Assembly (NCBI GenBank): GCA_002786065.1
Contig: NHNY01000019.1
Span: 372,001-436,000 of the forward strand
Direction of reading: 5' to 3'
From: Microcyclospora pomicola
Lineage: Eukaryota; Ascomycota; Dothideomycetes; Capnodiales
DNA: 64,000 nucleotides
In this document: one piece after another, positions 9,418 through 20,691 of the stretch
Numbering within the stretch: the stretch's first letter is position 1
Layout: each line of letters starts with the position of its first letter
Program-made: the position numbers and the translations under genes
Notes under the pieces: generated by a model
What the model was told of the DNA's origin: nothing
Seen by the model: the letters and a program-made list of their open reading frames with translations, nothing else
Database searches by the model: none

Positions 9418-12400
9418 ATGCCTGTCGTACCAGCTGAAAAGCTGGTTCAACTCCAGCAGAAAGGCGATGGCATCAGAAATGTAGGTTGGCGGAAGATCTC
9501 ATTCTCAAGCGGTTGCTAAGTGAATAAATTACTAATGTTGAATCCAGATCTGTATTATGGCCCACGTCGTAAGTAGAGTATGAGGTTCAAAGGCAAGCGA
9601 TCGTTACTAAACGTTTTAGGACCATGGCAAAACCTCCCTCACAGACGCACTAATTGCCACAAATGGCATAATATCACCCAAGCTCGCGGGCAAAATACGC
9701 TATCTCGACTCGAGACCGGATGAGCAGCTGCGTGGTATAACCATGGAGTCTTCAGCAATATCACTGTACTTTTCGCTCTTAAGGAGAAACGGACCAGATG
9801 CCGAGCCCGTCCAGAAAGAATACTTGATCAACCTGATCGACTCTCCAGGTCATATCGATTTCAGCTCGGAGGTTTCTACCGCCTCGAGGCTATGTGATGG
9901 CGCCGTGGTACTCGTCGATGCCGTAGAGGGTGTGTGTAGTCAGACGGTCACAGTCTTACGGCAGACATGGATAGAGAAGCTCAGGCCTTTGCTTGTGATC
10001 AACAAGATGGATCGACTGATCACGGAGCTCAAACTGACTCCTGGTGAAGCTTATACACATTTGAGCAAACTTCTTGAGCAGGTGAACGCAGTCATGGGAA
10101 GTTTCGCATTAGGAGAGCGTATGGAAGACGATCTACGGTGGCGAGAACGAATTGATGAAAAAGTCAGTGCAGCAGCCGCCGCGAAAGAAGGCCAGGAGAG
10201 CAGCGATGCCAAGGGTCGTGGTGCAAACTCGAACCAAGACGAAGACGATGCTTTGAATGGAAACGTGGCAGAGTACGAAGAGAAGGAAGACGAAGACATC
10301 TACTTTGAACCAGAAAAGAACAATGTCATTTTCAGCTCCGCGATCGATGGCTGGGCTTTCACTCCACGTCAATTTGCTGGCTTGTACGAGAAGAAACTAG
10401 GCATCAAACGCAGTATCTTGGAGAAAGTACTCTGGGGAGACTTCTACCTGGACCCCAAGACGAAGCGCATCCTTGGGGCGAAGCATCTCAAAGGCCGACA
10501 CCTAAAGCCAATGTTTGTGCAGCTGGTCTTGGAACAAGTTTGGGCCGTGTACGAGGCTACAACGGGTGGTCCAAACAACAAGGGAGATCCCGCACTGCTT
10601 GAGAAGATCACAAAAGGATTGAACCTCAATATTCCTCCGCATGTACTCAGATCCCGGGATCCTAAAGCCCTGCTTAGCGCTGTCTTTTCCTCATGGTTAC
10701 CACTTTCTACAGCACTACTTGTATCAGTCATCGAAGGACTTCCGAGCCCTCAGAGGGCGCAAGAAATCAGGATGCCGGCTCTACTTGAAGCGTCACCTGG
10801 TGCAGAGCACCTCGACACCAAGATCACAGATGCTATGGTGCATTCACGATCAACCATTGGCGAGCCGGTTGTTGCATACGTAAGCAAGATGATCTCGATC
10901 CCCGAGAGTGAGCTACCGATCAACAAACGTAAAGGTGGAACCCTCACGGCCGAAGAGGCTCGAGAACTTGGCCGTAAGAAGCGTGCAGAAATTGCCAGAG
11001 CACAAGCTCAAGCGAATGGTGAGGTGGAGGTAGCCTCAGTCACTGATGCGTTGTCTGCTGCGGCTATCGACGATGAGGATGAAGTCACTGGCGAAGACAA
11101 TGAGGCAGATGAGAAGGACGACCCAGAGCATCTCATTGGCTTTGGACGAGTCTTCTCCGGAACGCTGACCGTAGGAGATGAAATATATGTCCTACCACCA
11201 AAATTTACGCCAGCAGCTCCTCACGCTCAACCACAACCGAGAAAAGTTGTGATTACTGCATTATATCTCTTGATGGGCCGAAGCTTGGAAAGCCTCGATT
11301 CCGTCCCTGCTGGAAGCATAGTGGGTATTGCTGGCCTTGAAGGTGCTATACTCAAGTCCGGTACTATCAGTTCTCAAGTAGAAGGAGCTCCAAATCTCTC
11401 GTCCACCACAGCGATCTCTACAAATGCTCCGATCGTACGAGTTGCTCTGGAACCTGCTTATCCTGGAGATTTGGATAAGATGATCAGAGGCTTGCGATTG
11501 CTTGAGCAGGCCGATCCTGCTGTCGTTTATGAACAGCTAGAGAGTGGAGAACATGTCATTCTCACAGCTGGCGAGCTTCATCTTGAGCGCTGTCTGAAGG
11601 ATCTGCGCGAACGATTTGCGAAATGTGATATACAAGCTGGTGAGGCGATTGTGCCGTATAGAGAAAGCATCGTCGGAGCGGAAGAAATGAACCCACCCCG
11701 AGACTCGGCATTGGGAAGAGGCCGTGTGGAGGCCACGACCTCCAGCAAGCAAGTCACGATGCGAATCGTGGTGCGACCATTACCAGCACCAGTCACCGAG
11801 TTCCTGGTCCGGCATTCTGGTGCCGTTAAGCGGCTCTACTCGGAACGCAAGGCACAGGAAGAGGAACGCAAGACTAATGGCGCTGCTTCAAATACTGATA
11901 GTGAAGACGTTGAACATGATATCGAGGACGATACTGCCGCCGAAGGAGGAAATGTCCTGTCGTTGAATGACTTCAAGCAGCAGCTCAATTCTGCTTTCGC
12001 CGAGGAGAAGACAGATCGTGAAGTCTGGAAAGACACTGTGGAGAAGATATCTGCTTTTGGACCACGTCGGGTTGGCCCAAACATATTCATTGACGCAACC
12101 GATGGAGCGATCTGTGGTCAATTGTAAGTCGATCCCACGTCAACCTCTACACTTCACTAAGCTGACAATTCCCCACAGTCTTCGTGATGTGTCCAACGGT
12201 CATGAAGAGCAAGACACATCGACGCAAGATAAAGCCCTCGCTCCGCTTGTGTCCAAAGTCCTCGACGCTTTCCAGCTCGCTACCGCACAGGGCCCGCTCT
12301 GCAACGAGCCGACTCAAGGCATCGCCGTCATCCTCGAGTCTCTCACCTTCACCTCCTCCACGTCCCCGGACGACGAATCACCCTCGCAACCCCTCAACCT

Positions 12401-12899
12401 CGGCCGTCTCACCGGCGAGATCCTTAGCACGACCCGCACCAGCATCCGCAGCGGCTTCCTCGACTGGTCCCCACGCCTCCTGCTCGCCATGTATTCGTGC
12501 GAGATCCAGGCGTCCGCCGACGTGCTCGGCCGCGTCTACAGCGTCATCACGCGCCGCCGCGGCCGCATCGTCTCGGAGAACCTGCTCTCCACCACCGACA
12601 CCTTCACCATCCTGGCCCTGCTCCCCGTCGCCGAGTCCTTCGGCTTCAGCGACGAGATCCGCCAGCGCACCTCGGGCTTCGCCGCGCCGCAGCTCGTCTT
12701 CGCCGGCTTCGACATGCTCGACGAAGACCCGTATTGGGTCCCCACGACCGAGGAGGAGCTCGAGGATCTGGGCGAGAAGGCCGATCGCGAGAATGTGGCG
12801 AAGCGCTATGTGGATCGCGTGCGTGCGCGGAAGGGTCTGGTGGTCGCGGGCCGGAAAGTGGTCGAGAGCGCGGAGAAGCAGAAGACACTGAAGAGGTGA
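9418..12899 (+). CDS. EFL1: elongation factor-like GTPase 1 (ribosome assembly GTPase Ria1/Efl1)
   Basis: Four exons: 9418-9480, a 21-nt microexon 9548-9568, 9620-12123 and 12179-12899, giving 1102 residues, the usual family length. EFL1 is an EF-2-like GTPase that, with Sdo1/SBDS, releases Tif6/eIF6 from cytoplasmic pre-60S particles. Visible motifs: the P-loop AHV-DHGKT built across exons 2 and 3, switch I RGITMESS, DSPGHIDFSSE near 102-112, NKMD near 156-159, and the EF-2-type C-terminus (GPLCNEPTQGIAV, later YSCEIQASADVLGRVYSV). The acidic insert around residues 210-240 is typical of EFL1 and absent from EF-2. Every junction restores conserved sequence. The last exon is much richer in G+C at third codon positions than the rest, which opens long shadow frames on both strands. 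Confidence 0.93.
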
Positions 12900-13378
12900 G
12901 CGGAGATGTGTGGTGGCTGGTTGGAGCAAGCTGGGAAGGAAAGCATTGGATGGAGATGATAGGCCACAATTGATACATTGTTGTCCCGTGGCGTTCGGCG
13001 AGATGGTACACCCTCCTGGCCGAACGTGCAGATTCGGGTATCTAGGCATGGTCAGCCACGATCGATCTCAACACTGCAGCGGTGGCAGATAGGTCACGTA
13101 AACATCTTTGTGAAGAACGTGCATGCGCTTCTACATCTCAAGCAGCACATAGACAGTGAAGTGAGTGACTAGCCGAGGGATGAAACTCTGTGCACATTGT
13201 CTTCGGCAGTGATTCATGCGTGCGAGCCATAGTATAGGTATCAATACACAGCCCTTTGCACGCCATGGCAGGATACCCGCCTTGCCTCGTGGTGGAGCAG
13301 AATTCTATCAACGACACAACACACCCGCCAGCTTATATACACACACACATACTATACAAACCATGAATTCTTGCATGC
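12900..13378. other. convergent intergenic region
   Basis: 479 bp between the stop codons of EFL1 and the MPP-alpha gene. It includes a short AC dinucleotide run near 13338-13349. No gene seen. Confidence 0.5.
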
Positions 13379-15082
13379 TTATCGCCTCCCGAGACCCCAT
13401 CGGGCGATCCGCTCCTGCACGTCCGCCCACGGCATCTCCTTCAGCGTGACACCTTCCTCCTCGCCCTGCTGCAGCACGACGGTGGGCGCTCCAGATCCCT
13501 GGCCCCGGTTCTGCACCCCTCCGCCGAACACTTGTTTCGCCACCCGTCGGAGATCCTTGATCGTGACGGCTTCGATGCTGGCGACCATTTCCTTGACGGG
13601 AATGCGGCGGCCGTGGACCTGCACTTGCCGGCCAAGGTCTTCAAGCTCGACCATGCGAGATTCCAGGTTCATGAGGAGGGACGATCGAAGCTGGTTCTTG
13701 GCCCGCTTGACTTCGACGTCGCTTAGACGGCCGAGGCCAGTCTCTGTGGAGAGCAGCGACAGCTCGCGCGCCATGGTGTCGAGCATGCGGGGCGTGAACT
13801 CGGTTGCGCAGGCAGCGCTGATGCCGAAAAGACCGCTGTCGGTGTATGCGTGGTTGAAAGCGACGCAGTTCTCTACCCAGCCGTATTGGTTGAGCACATT
13901 GGTGTACAGGCGACTGTACATGCCTTTGCCAGGACCGCCGGCGGAGAAGGATCCACCACCACCGAGCAGGGTCTGCAGGGTGGCAAGAGCGTAGATATCG
14001 GGCGAGGAGATCGGCAACGATTCGAAAGCCAAATGAATGTGTGAAACGCGTGGCAGCGCAGGGTTTGGCGGGATTAGCAGTGGTGGGAGAGTAAGGAAAC
14101 CACCAGTGTAGTGCGCTGGTGCGTTGTAATCGATAGGTTGCTCAAGAGGATGGGCAATGATCTGTGAAGGATCCAAGGGAGAAACGGTGGCGTTTCGTGG
14201 TGCAGAAGTGGAGAGGTTCTTCAAGAAGGGAATCTTGGACATGAGCCGTGAGTCTTTTTGAGGCGGTGTTTGACTAGAAGGATATGGCGGTTGAATCTGC
14301 TGTTCCGTTGTTTGCGCTGAAAGAGGAGTTGCTGAGGTGGACTTCATATCGCCGAAGTATTGCTCGGTGAGTTTGACTGCCTCGTTGTGGTTCACTCCCG
14401 CAAAAGCCACGACGATCCTCTCTGGTTTGAAGAATGCTTTTCGATATGCCTCCACGGTCTTTCGGTCTATGCTTTCCAGCCTCTCTTTCGGACAGAGCAA
14501 GGGATGACCTAATGTGTTGTCCTTGTACGCGGCCATGTGCACCAGTTCTGGGAGTATCAACTCTGGCTTGCCCCAAATCTCCCCAATCTCGTAATCGGCC
14601 GTCTCCAATTGCCTTTCCACCTCTTCCTCGGTGATTTTGGGGTCGCGAATGGTATCGGCCAGTATTGCCATCGCGTCAGGGACCGCAGAGTTGAACGTCG
14701 CTGATTGATACATCAAAGACTCTCTTGATGATGCACATTGGATGTTTCCGCCTAGCGTTTCCATCTGTTCCAGCATCTGATCTGCGGTCCGCGACCCGGT
14801 TGACTTGAAAGCCAATCGGTCGATGATGTGCGATACTCCTCGCAGGCCATCGGTCTCGTATCGTGATCCGGCATCGACATAGACACCGATACCAGAGAAA
14901 TGACCAGGCAAAGCCTCGGTCGCGACCTTTACGCCGTTGGCCAGGGTCGTGATCTGATCAAGCTCCGTTGGATCTCTCTCGATGGCGGCGGTTGAGCTCG
15001 TGGTTGCATAGCTTCGGACGGTCTTCGATGAGCGGATGGCACGTCGCGATAGATGCCGCGGAATGGCTAGAGACTTGCTCAT
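13379..15082 (-). CDS. MAS2: mitochondrial processing peptidase, alpha subunit
   Basis: A single exon of 567 codons. This M16-family protein pairs with the catalytic beta subunit in the matrix and helps bind presequences. The start is rich in Arg, Ser and Lys (RHLSRRAIRSSKTVRSYATT), as in a mitochondrial targeting signal. The M16 core begins ITTLANGVKVATE. The zinc site is degenerate, reading HIIDRLAF where the beta subunit has HxxEH, as expected for the alpha subunit. The glycine-rich loop GGGGSFSAGGPGKGMYSRLY, which distinguishes MPP-alpha from the complex III core proteins, is present. Low-complexity Ser/Thr/Pro segments near residues 240-300 are common in fungal copies. Confidence 0.93.
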   Translation of the reverse strand: MSKSLAIPRHLSRRAIRSSKTVRSYATTSSTAAIERDPTELDQITTLANGVKVATEALPGHFSGIGVYVDAGSRYETDGLRGVSHIIDRLAFKSTGSRTADQMLEQMETLGGNIQCASSRESLMYQSATFNSAVPDAMAILADTIRDPKITEEEVERQLETADYEIGEIWGKPELILPELVHMAAYKDNTLGHPLLCPKERLESIDRKTVEAYRKAFFKPERIVVAFAGVNHNEAVKLTEQYFGDMKSTSATPLSAQTTEQQIQPPYPSSQTPPQKDSRLMSKIPFLKNLSTSAPRNATVSPLDPSQIIAHPLEQPIDYNAPAHYTGGFLTLPPLLIPPNPALPRVSHIHLAFESLPISSPDIYALATLQTLLGGGGSFSAGGPGKGMYSRLYTNVLNQYGWVENCVAFNHAYTDSGLFGISAACATEFTPRMLDTMARELSLLSTETGLGRLSDVEVKRAKNQLRSSLLMNLESRMVELEDLGRQVQVHGRRIPVKEMVASIEAVTIKDLRRVAKQVFGGGVQNRGQGSGAPTVVLQQGEEEGVTLKEMPWADVQERIARWGLGRR

Positions 15083-15751
15083 GGCTGACGCTGCGGGGCC
15101 TGGTGCAGAGAGAAATGGGATGAGGAAGCATTCATCAAGCAGAACAATTGTCTGACCACGCCAGTCGATGGGTATTCGATTTCAGCGGGTACTGCCGCAC
15201 TCTCGCGTGCCATCTTTCTATCAAAGTCAGTCTTACTAGTCAAAACTTATTACTGTGACCAACAAGAGAGACCCTTTTCCCTGTCACATGCAGTGTAGTG
15301 TGTTACATCATGCCGGATTTGTCGATGGATGTATTCGTTGCTGCGCCAATTCACATATATGCCTGGCAACCTGGAAACGGAATGTTTCGTACATACTGGA
15401 CATCGTGGACAACAATAAATCTGGACGCCAAACTCAACATGGGCAGGAGTCTTCCATTGCAGGCGTCACGAAATTGCAGACCCGATTTAATTATAGGTGA
15501 GGGTTTGTTGTAATCATTGTATGGGATGATGTTGGCGCTCCTCCTCAGCCGAGCCGTAGAAACACTGCCTGCGCCCTCTTATCGTTCATATTGGTCCTCA
15601 AACAGACACCCGTTCACACTTTGTCTTCTTTCTTCGCCTTCTTTGTCTTCGTGAACTCTCTCCGCTATCTTCGACCTCCCACAGACTGCATGTTCCCTCG
15701 ATAGCTTCGCCCCAAGCGACAACGCCGTCGCTGGGAAACACTGCAACCGCA
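15083..15751. promoter_or_regulatory. divergent promoter region, MPP-alpha / FHA-RING gene
   Basis: 669 bp between divergent genes. The last 150 bp before 15752 are rich in C and T on the plus strand, as in many fungal 5' UTRs. Small open frames here have no support. Confidence 0.4.
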
Positions 15752-17371
15752 ATGCTCGGTCCTGCCTTTTCGCCCTCGCCCGCGCTTCACAACAACTCCA
15801 CCTCGTCCAATTCTGCTGCGACTCCAGCCTCTTCCTCACGGCCCAGTCGACTTCGAGGCCTATCCTATTTGCGCACATATACCCAGAACCACCTTCACTC
15901 GCATTCGGGATCCCCCACAGCCCCGCCACTCTCGCGATCGACATCATACCCCGTTTCGCCCACCTCACTACCAACACAAGACGCTGCCTCACCCAACGCT
16001 GGTATACAGACTGGAGAAGGCGGCTGGCTGCCGACAGTACAAGGCCGGCCGGTGCTAGAAAGAGAGTCACTACGACCAACATCTACAACCCCCGATCTGG
16101 GATCAGAAGAACCGAATATGATCCGTACCAGAGCAGCCACGACGCTGACACCCGACCTGGCTTCTCCCCACACCCGACGCTCGTCCGCCGGTAACAACGG
16201 TCACTCGTCAAGGGAGGCGGCTAGCAGCATGACCGAGCCGTCAAGCAGCAACCACGTCAGGGAACGGCAACCAACCATCAAATTTATACCACATGTAGAG
16301 GCTCGAAGTGCTCGGCCCTCGCTAAGTTTCACGGCATCGTCTCACACGCTGGAGAACTCCCATGGTGTTGTGCGTGTTGGCAGATATTCGGAGCGTGATG
16401 CGGCGGCGCCGGGCGCAAACATCATCCCCGTTGGATTCAAGTCAAAAGTGGTATCGCGGAGACATTGCGAGTTCTGGTGCACAAACGGGCAGTGGTTCGT
16501 GAAGGACGTCAAGTCGAGCAGTGGCACATTCTTGAACCATGTGCGGTTATCATCACCAGGATCGGAGAGCCGGCCATATCCGGTCAACGACGGCGATGTC
16601 GTCCAACTTGGCATCGATTTCAAGGGGGGCGAGGAGATTATCTTTCGGTGTGTCAAGATTCGAGTAGAGTGTAATCGAGGCTGGCAAAAGTCTCTAAACA
16701 CCTACAACACCACCGCGCACAAGCGATTGATGAAGAACGCCCGGGGCAAGAAGAATCGAGATTCCGACGTGGCGAGCATTAACACTTCCGAGTGTTCCAT
16801 CTGTTTGAACCCCGTGGCGCCATGTCAACCATTGTTCGTGGCGCCCTGCAGCCATGTCTGGCATTACAAATGTATCAAGAACCTGCTGATGGGTCCGCAC
16901 TACCCGAACTTTTTGTGTCCCAATTGCCGCTTCGTTGCGGATCTGGAGGCCGATGTGGAGGCCCCAGAAGAGTACGAACAACTAGAAGATGACGATGTAG
17001 GACCGCAACCAGCTGGTCGTGCACACGACTCTACCGATGAGGGCGAGCACAGCGGAGCCAGCCAAGTTCATCACGATGAAGATGCTCTAGCAGAACTCCT
17101 GGAGGAGACACATCTCCATCCCACACAGCCGATCACCATCGCCCAGCCGCCAGCTCCAAACCCTCCAGTAACTCAGATCCCCGACGGAGCGAGATCCGCA
17201 ACCCCAACATCGACCACTCCTTTTGCAATAGCGTCGCTCTCGATGTTGCCTGAAGGCCCTATGACCCCTCGCAACGACGCCGGACCTTTCGTTTTTGACG
17301 GTAGCGCTGGCCGAGCTGACGCAACGATTCGAGGAGGCGGCCCCAGCGACGAGTTCCTCCCCGAGCGATAG
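15752..17371 (+). CDS. FHA-RING E3 ubiquitin ligase, Dma1/Dma2 type
   Basis: A single exon of 539 codons. An FHA domain lies around residues 205-303 (RVGRYSER, SKVVSRRHCEFW, SSGTFLNHVRLS), followed by a C3H2C3 RING at about 348-391 (CSICLNP, APCSHVWHYKCI, FLCPNC). This order, with a disordered Ser/Pro-rich N-terminus, defines the Dma1/Chfr-like ligases, which read phosphothreonine marks and ubiquitylate septin and spindle-checkpoint substrates at mitosis and cytokinesis. The acidic C-terminal tail ends with a proline/threonine-rich region. An overlapping frame (17295-17492) at the 3' end could reflect an unrecognised late intron, but the 17371 stop gives a normal family length. Confidence 0.9.
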   Translation: MLGPAFSPSPALHNNSTSSNSAATPASSSRPSRLRGLSYLRTYTQNHLHSHSGSPTAPPLSRSTSYPVSPTSLPTQDAASPNAGIQTGEGGWLPTVQGRPVLERESLRPTSTTPDLGSEEPNMIRTRAATTLTPDLASPHTRRSSAGNNGHSSREAASSMTEPSSSNHVRERQPTIKFIPHVEARSARPSLSFTASSHTLENSHGVVRVGRYSERDAAAPGANIIPVGFKSKVVSRRHCEFWCTNGQWFVKDVKSSSGTFLNHVRLSSPGSESRPYPVNDGDVVQLGIDFKGGEEIIFRCVKIRVECNRGWQKSLNTYNTTAHKRLMKNARGKKNRDSDVASINTSECSICLNPVAPCQPLFVAPCSHVWHYKCIKNLLMGPHYPNFLCPNCRFVADLEADVEAPEEYEQLEDDDVGPQPAGRAHDSTDEGEHSGASQVHHDEDALAELLEETHLHPTQPITIAQPPAPNPPVTQIPDGARSATPTSTTPFAIASLSMLPEGPMTPRNDAGPFVFDGSAGRADATIRGGGPSDEFLPER

Positions 17372-17955
17372 GATCGTCTCAAACGCCGATTCGTCCAGCA
17401 GACATGCTAGCATGGCGTTGGAGGGGAGCAGAACATTCATGAATGGTCCAGACACGAAGGAGGAAGGGGAGGAAACTTCTGGTCCGAAATGAGTTTTCAT
17501 ACGTGTACGAACGAGCGTTTGTCTTTCTTGAGATGAACGTTGGACTGTACAATTACGTTTCATCTTACATACTGCATTTTGCTATTCTTTTGGCTACGTA
17601 ACATCAGCATAGGTACATACGATGTCTTTTGGTCTAGGAATTATTGAACACGACGAATGGATGATGAACAATTGAACCCAGAAATCTGATCGATATCATT
17701 GTCTCAGCGTGTTGGATGTGTCTGTTCGAGATATGTATCTTGAAGGTAACCTTAAGTACCTACCATAGTGTCTGCCAGAACAATAGAGCTCTTGGACTCA
17801 CCAAAAAACGGCATGTTTCCGCACCACTTCACGAAGCTTGACGAGACAACTACACGGATTGGACAACAAGTACATCATTCGGCACTACCTCACACGCTCT
17901 CTGATGGAAGAAGGAAGCTGTAGGATCTCAGGCAAAGCTCAGTGCCAGATGATGA
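17372..17955. other. intergenic, 3' UTR and promoter of the next gene
   Basis: 584 bp between two plus-strand genes. No coding signal seen. Confidence 0.45.
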
Positions 17956-20073
17956 ATGGCATCCAAGCCCACACCACCAACCCAGCCGCCAAATGGTCCG
18001 GCGCGCCGTGACAGGCCGTGGTTACTGCCGACAGTATGACATGCCCCAAGGAACGCGAGACTCCCAATTGTAAGGATCACTACTTACATATCCGCTCACT
18101 AGAATCGCAAGCTACGGAACCTCGTCTCCATCTCACTGCGCAATCTTTCCTTGTCCTCCTCCTCCAGCTCGAACCAGCGCGCAAAGACCATCGACGATGA
18201 CGCGCTCCCACTTTCACTCAAGTCGCCTGCCAAGATCGTCGCGTTGAGGGAGAAGAAGGCACTCGGTCACTCACGAAGCTCAAGCGATCTGCGGAGTGTC
18301 GCAGAGGATAGGACCGATAAAGAATGTGAGGATGCGGAATGGGCGATTGAGACCAATGGCAGTCCCTCGAAGAGCGCGGGCAAGTCTCCAGAGGCGCCTC
18401 GCACACCAACAAGACCGTCGATTGGGCGGATGAGGAGACGGAGCACGCTCGAATGGATCAATGCCACGCCGCAGCGGCGGCAGGAGAGGCTGGAAAGTGT
18501 CACCATGGAGCGCATGGCGGATGTGTTTTACAGCTTGCACGTTGCGGGAGTCGAAGGTTGGTATGTACCGGCATGCCATGGGAATGATGGCGGGGCTAAT
18601 GTGATGCGCAGAGCCTATCTATGTCAGCGAGACGGTGGAGCGCACGATGAATCCGACATTCCGACATGTTGACCTTTCTGCCTGTGGACCTGGTATCACA
18701 CGATTGGATCGACTCACACTTCGAGTTTGGGTGAATAGTGTGACGGTCGGAAAGTGGCGGCAGTTTCTTGAACTGTCTGTCGATTTGCCTGCATTGCACT
18801 ACTTGGGGAAAAGTGTAGGTGACGGCAACGTGCGTGTTGAGGTCTCATGCTAACGCGATAGCAGCTTGACCATTTTGCTCGTCCACTCCCTTCAAACGCT
18901 GTCATATTTCATCTTACCGACGGCATATATACGAGCTTCGAATCGCTGGCAGACTACGAACCGCCACCCGTGGCACTACTATCCACCGCAGCCAACAGTC
19001 GCGTACTCTTGACATCATCCTTTGATGCGTTGTTGAGGTTGGCGAAGCTCGATGACAGCATACAAGATGCTCTAGCCATACGCAACGCCATCGCGGCAGA
19101 TCTGGAGAAGCTTCTACAACGGACCAAAGGGGCCTTGTCGGAACGTGATGAAGTGGCCGAGGCGGATGACCGGCTGAAGACGATCGAGTTCGCGAAGAAG
19201 ACAGTTGAGAAACAGCTTGAAAAGGCACGCAAGCAACAGGACGAGAAGCGCGAGTCTTTGCGTGTCAGACGAGAACTCATGGCCGCTGATCACAGGTCGC
19301 GCGAGGCGAAAATGGCGGAAATGCAGACCGCAAAGCCCGTCATTCCAACACTCCGCGATGAGCATGAAGTCAAAACGAAAGTTACCCAAAACCAGCGGCG
19401 GCGGATCTGCGAAGATCTATCGTACTGCTATCCAATCAGTCCAGTCCCAAAACAGAGCCTAGCATTCTCGATACGCGAGCTTCACCTACCTAATTCGGAT
19501 GATCTGGATACAGAGCCACCAGACAAAATCGCGGCAGCTTTTGGAAACGTCGCTCATGTGGTATTACTGCTGTCGTATTATCTTGGCCAGCCATTGCCAT
19601 ATCCTGTGACACCCCACAGTAGCACCAGCACGATCTATGATCCCATCTCTGTACTCAACAGCAGTACGTCCACGACTCAGACTTACAAGGACGAGATCAC
19701 CCTTCGAACATACCCGCTATTCTCCAAAGGCGTCCCGCGCTTCCGCTTCGACTATGGCGTCTTCCTGCTCAACAGCAACATCAAGATCCTCCTCGAGAGC
19801 GTCTACAACGGCCGCATCCTCGACTTACGACACACCCTCCCTAACCTCAAATACTTACTCTACGTCGCTACGGCCGGCGAAGGCGAACTGCCGGCTCGAA
19901 AAGCTGGCGGGATCCGAGGTCTTCTCAAAGCACGACCAGATCTAGAACGCAGTCGTAGCACTGACTCGAACAGCAGCAGCTTCATCGGCTTTCGTATGAA
20001 CGGGCACGCTCATGGGACGGAGAAACCAAAAGGTGCGGCGGAGAGTTTGCGGAAGAACATGGCGAAAGGATAA
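17956..20073 (+). CDS. UVRAG/Vps38-Atg14 family subunit of the class III PI3-kinase complex
   Basis: Four exons: 17956-18033, 18103-18556, 18612-18814 and 18865-20073, about 647 residues. The first junction gives RPWLLPTNRKLRNLVSISL, a pattern at the N-terminus of filamentous-fungal homologues; the second gives VEEPIYVSETVE; the third joins LGKS to LDHFARPLP (a TAG acceptor 3 nt earlier would insert one Gln). The middle has a long coiled coil (LEKLLQRTKGALSERDEVAE onward to about RESLRVRRELMA), followed by the Atg14/UVRAG-type domain with CEDLSYCYPI, NVAHVVLLLSYYLGQPLPYP and RFDYGVFLLNSNIKILLE. Such proteins join Vps34, Vps15 and Vps30/Atg6 on endosomes or autophagosome precursors. Whether it is the Vps38 or the Atg14 form is not settled; the C2-like N-terminal segment favours UVRAG/Vps38. 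Confidence 0.88.
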
Positions 20074-20691
20074 GAGGGTCGTGTAGCGCATGGCCGAACG
20101 TGGATGATTAAAATCCACCATTCCGTTTGACTGCCCTGACATTGCTGAGAATATATTCATGCGAAAGTGAAGTATAATCGTGCCACTGCTACGTATGTTG
20201 TATATCGCCACCTACCACTTGTCTCCCATTTCACGTCATGAGTAGTGCTCTAAACAGAATCCGCAACATGTACGTCAAAGCCAACAGCCAAGCAGCGACC
20301 CCACCACCCCGCATTCCGATGTACTGCAAGGTGGGACTTTATCAATGCTCCCCGTCCACTTGTACACAGAGCTAAGTTGCCTGCGCTCGGCCGACTCCAT
20401 CCATAGCTAGCCCGGGACTTGTATCTCCAGACCCAGACCCTCTGATAACAGCTACCTATCTTGCCTCCCTTACGTATGTAATCATGATGCAAACCGCGTC
20501 CGCGATATATCCGCGGACGCAACACGGCCAGAGAGGAGCTGTATCTTGCTATGTACCTTACTTTATTGACGCGGGGTTCTGCTTCTTTCACGCTTTCGTG
20601 CTTTAATCGATTTTGCTTCCTTGACCGACTTCTTCTCTCGCACGATTACTTGACGTATCTCCCTGCAGTTGATTGCCTACGACCATCCATC
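20074..20691. other. intergenic, cyanase promoter
   Basis: 618 bp after the UVRAG-like gene. Apart from the GATA pair and a CT-rich stretch near 20580-20660 that is likely 5' UTR, nothing is recognised. Confidence 0.4.
20444..20460. promoter_or_regulatory. pair of inverted GATA sites upstream of cyanase
   Basis: TGATAA on the plus strand and CTATC (GATAG on the minus strand) lie within 17 bp, about 230 bp before the cyanase ATG. Closely paired GATA sites are typical of AreA/Nit2-type nitrogen control. Cyanate breakdown yields ammonia, so this fits, but it is inferred from motif and context only. Confidence 0.35.

Noticed and set aside
12378-13049. 223-codon minus-strand frame opposite the EFL1 3' end
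   Set aside because: Shadow of very GC-rich codons in the last EFL1 exon; no motif.
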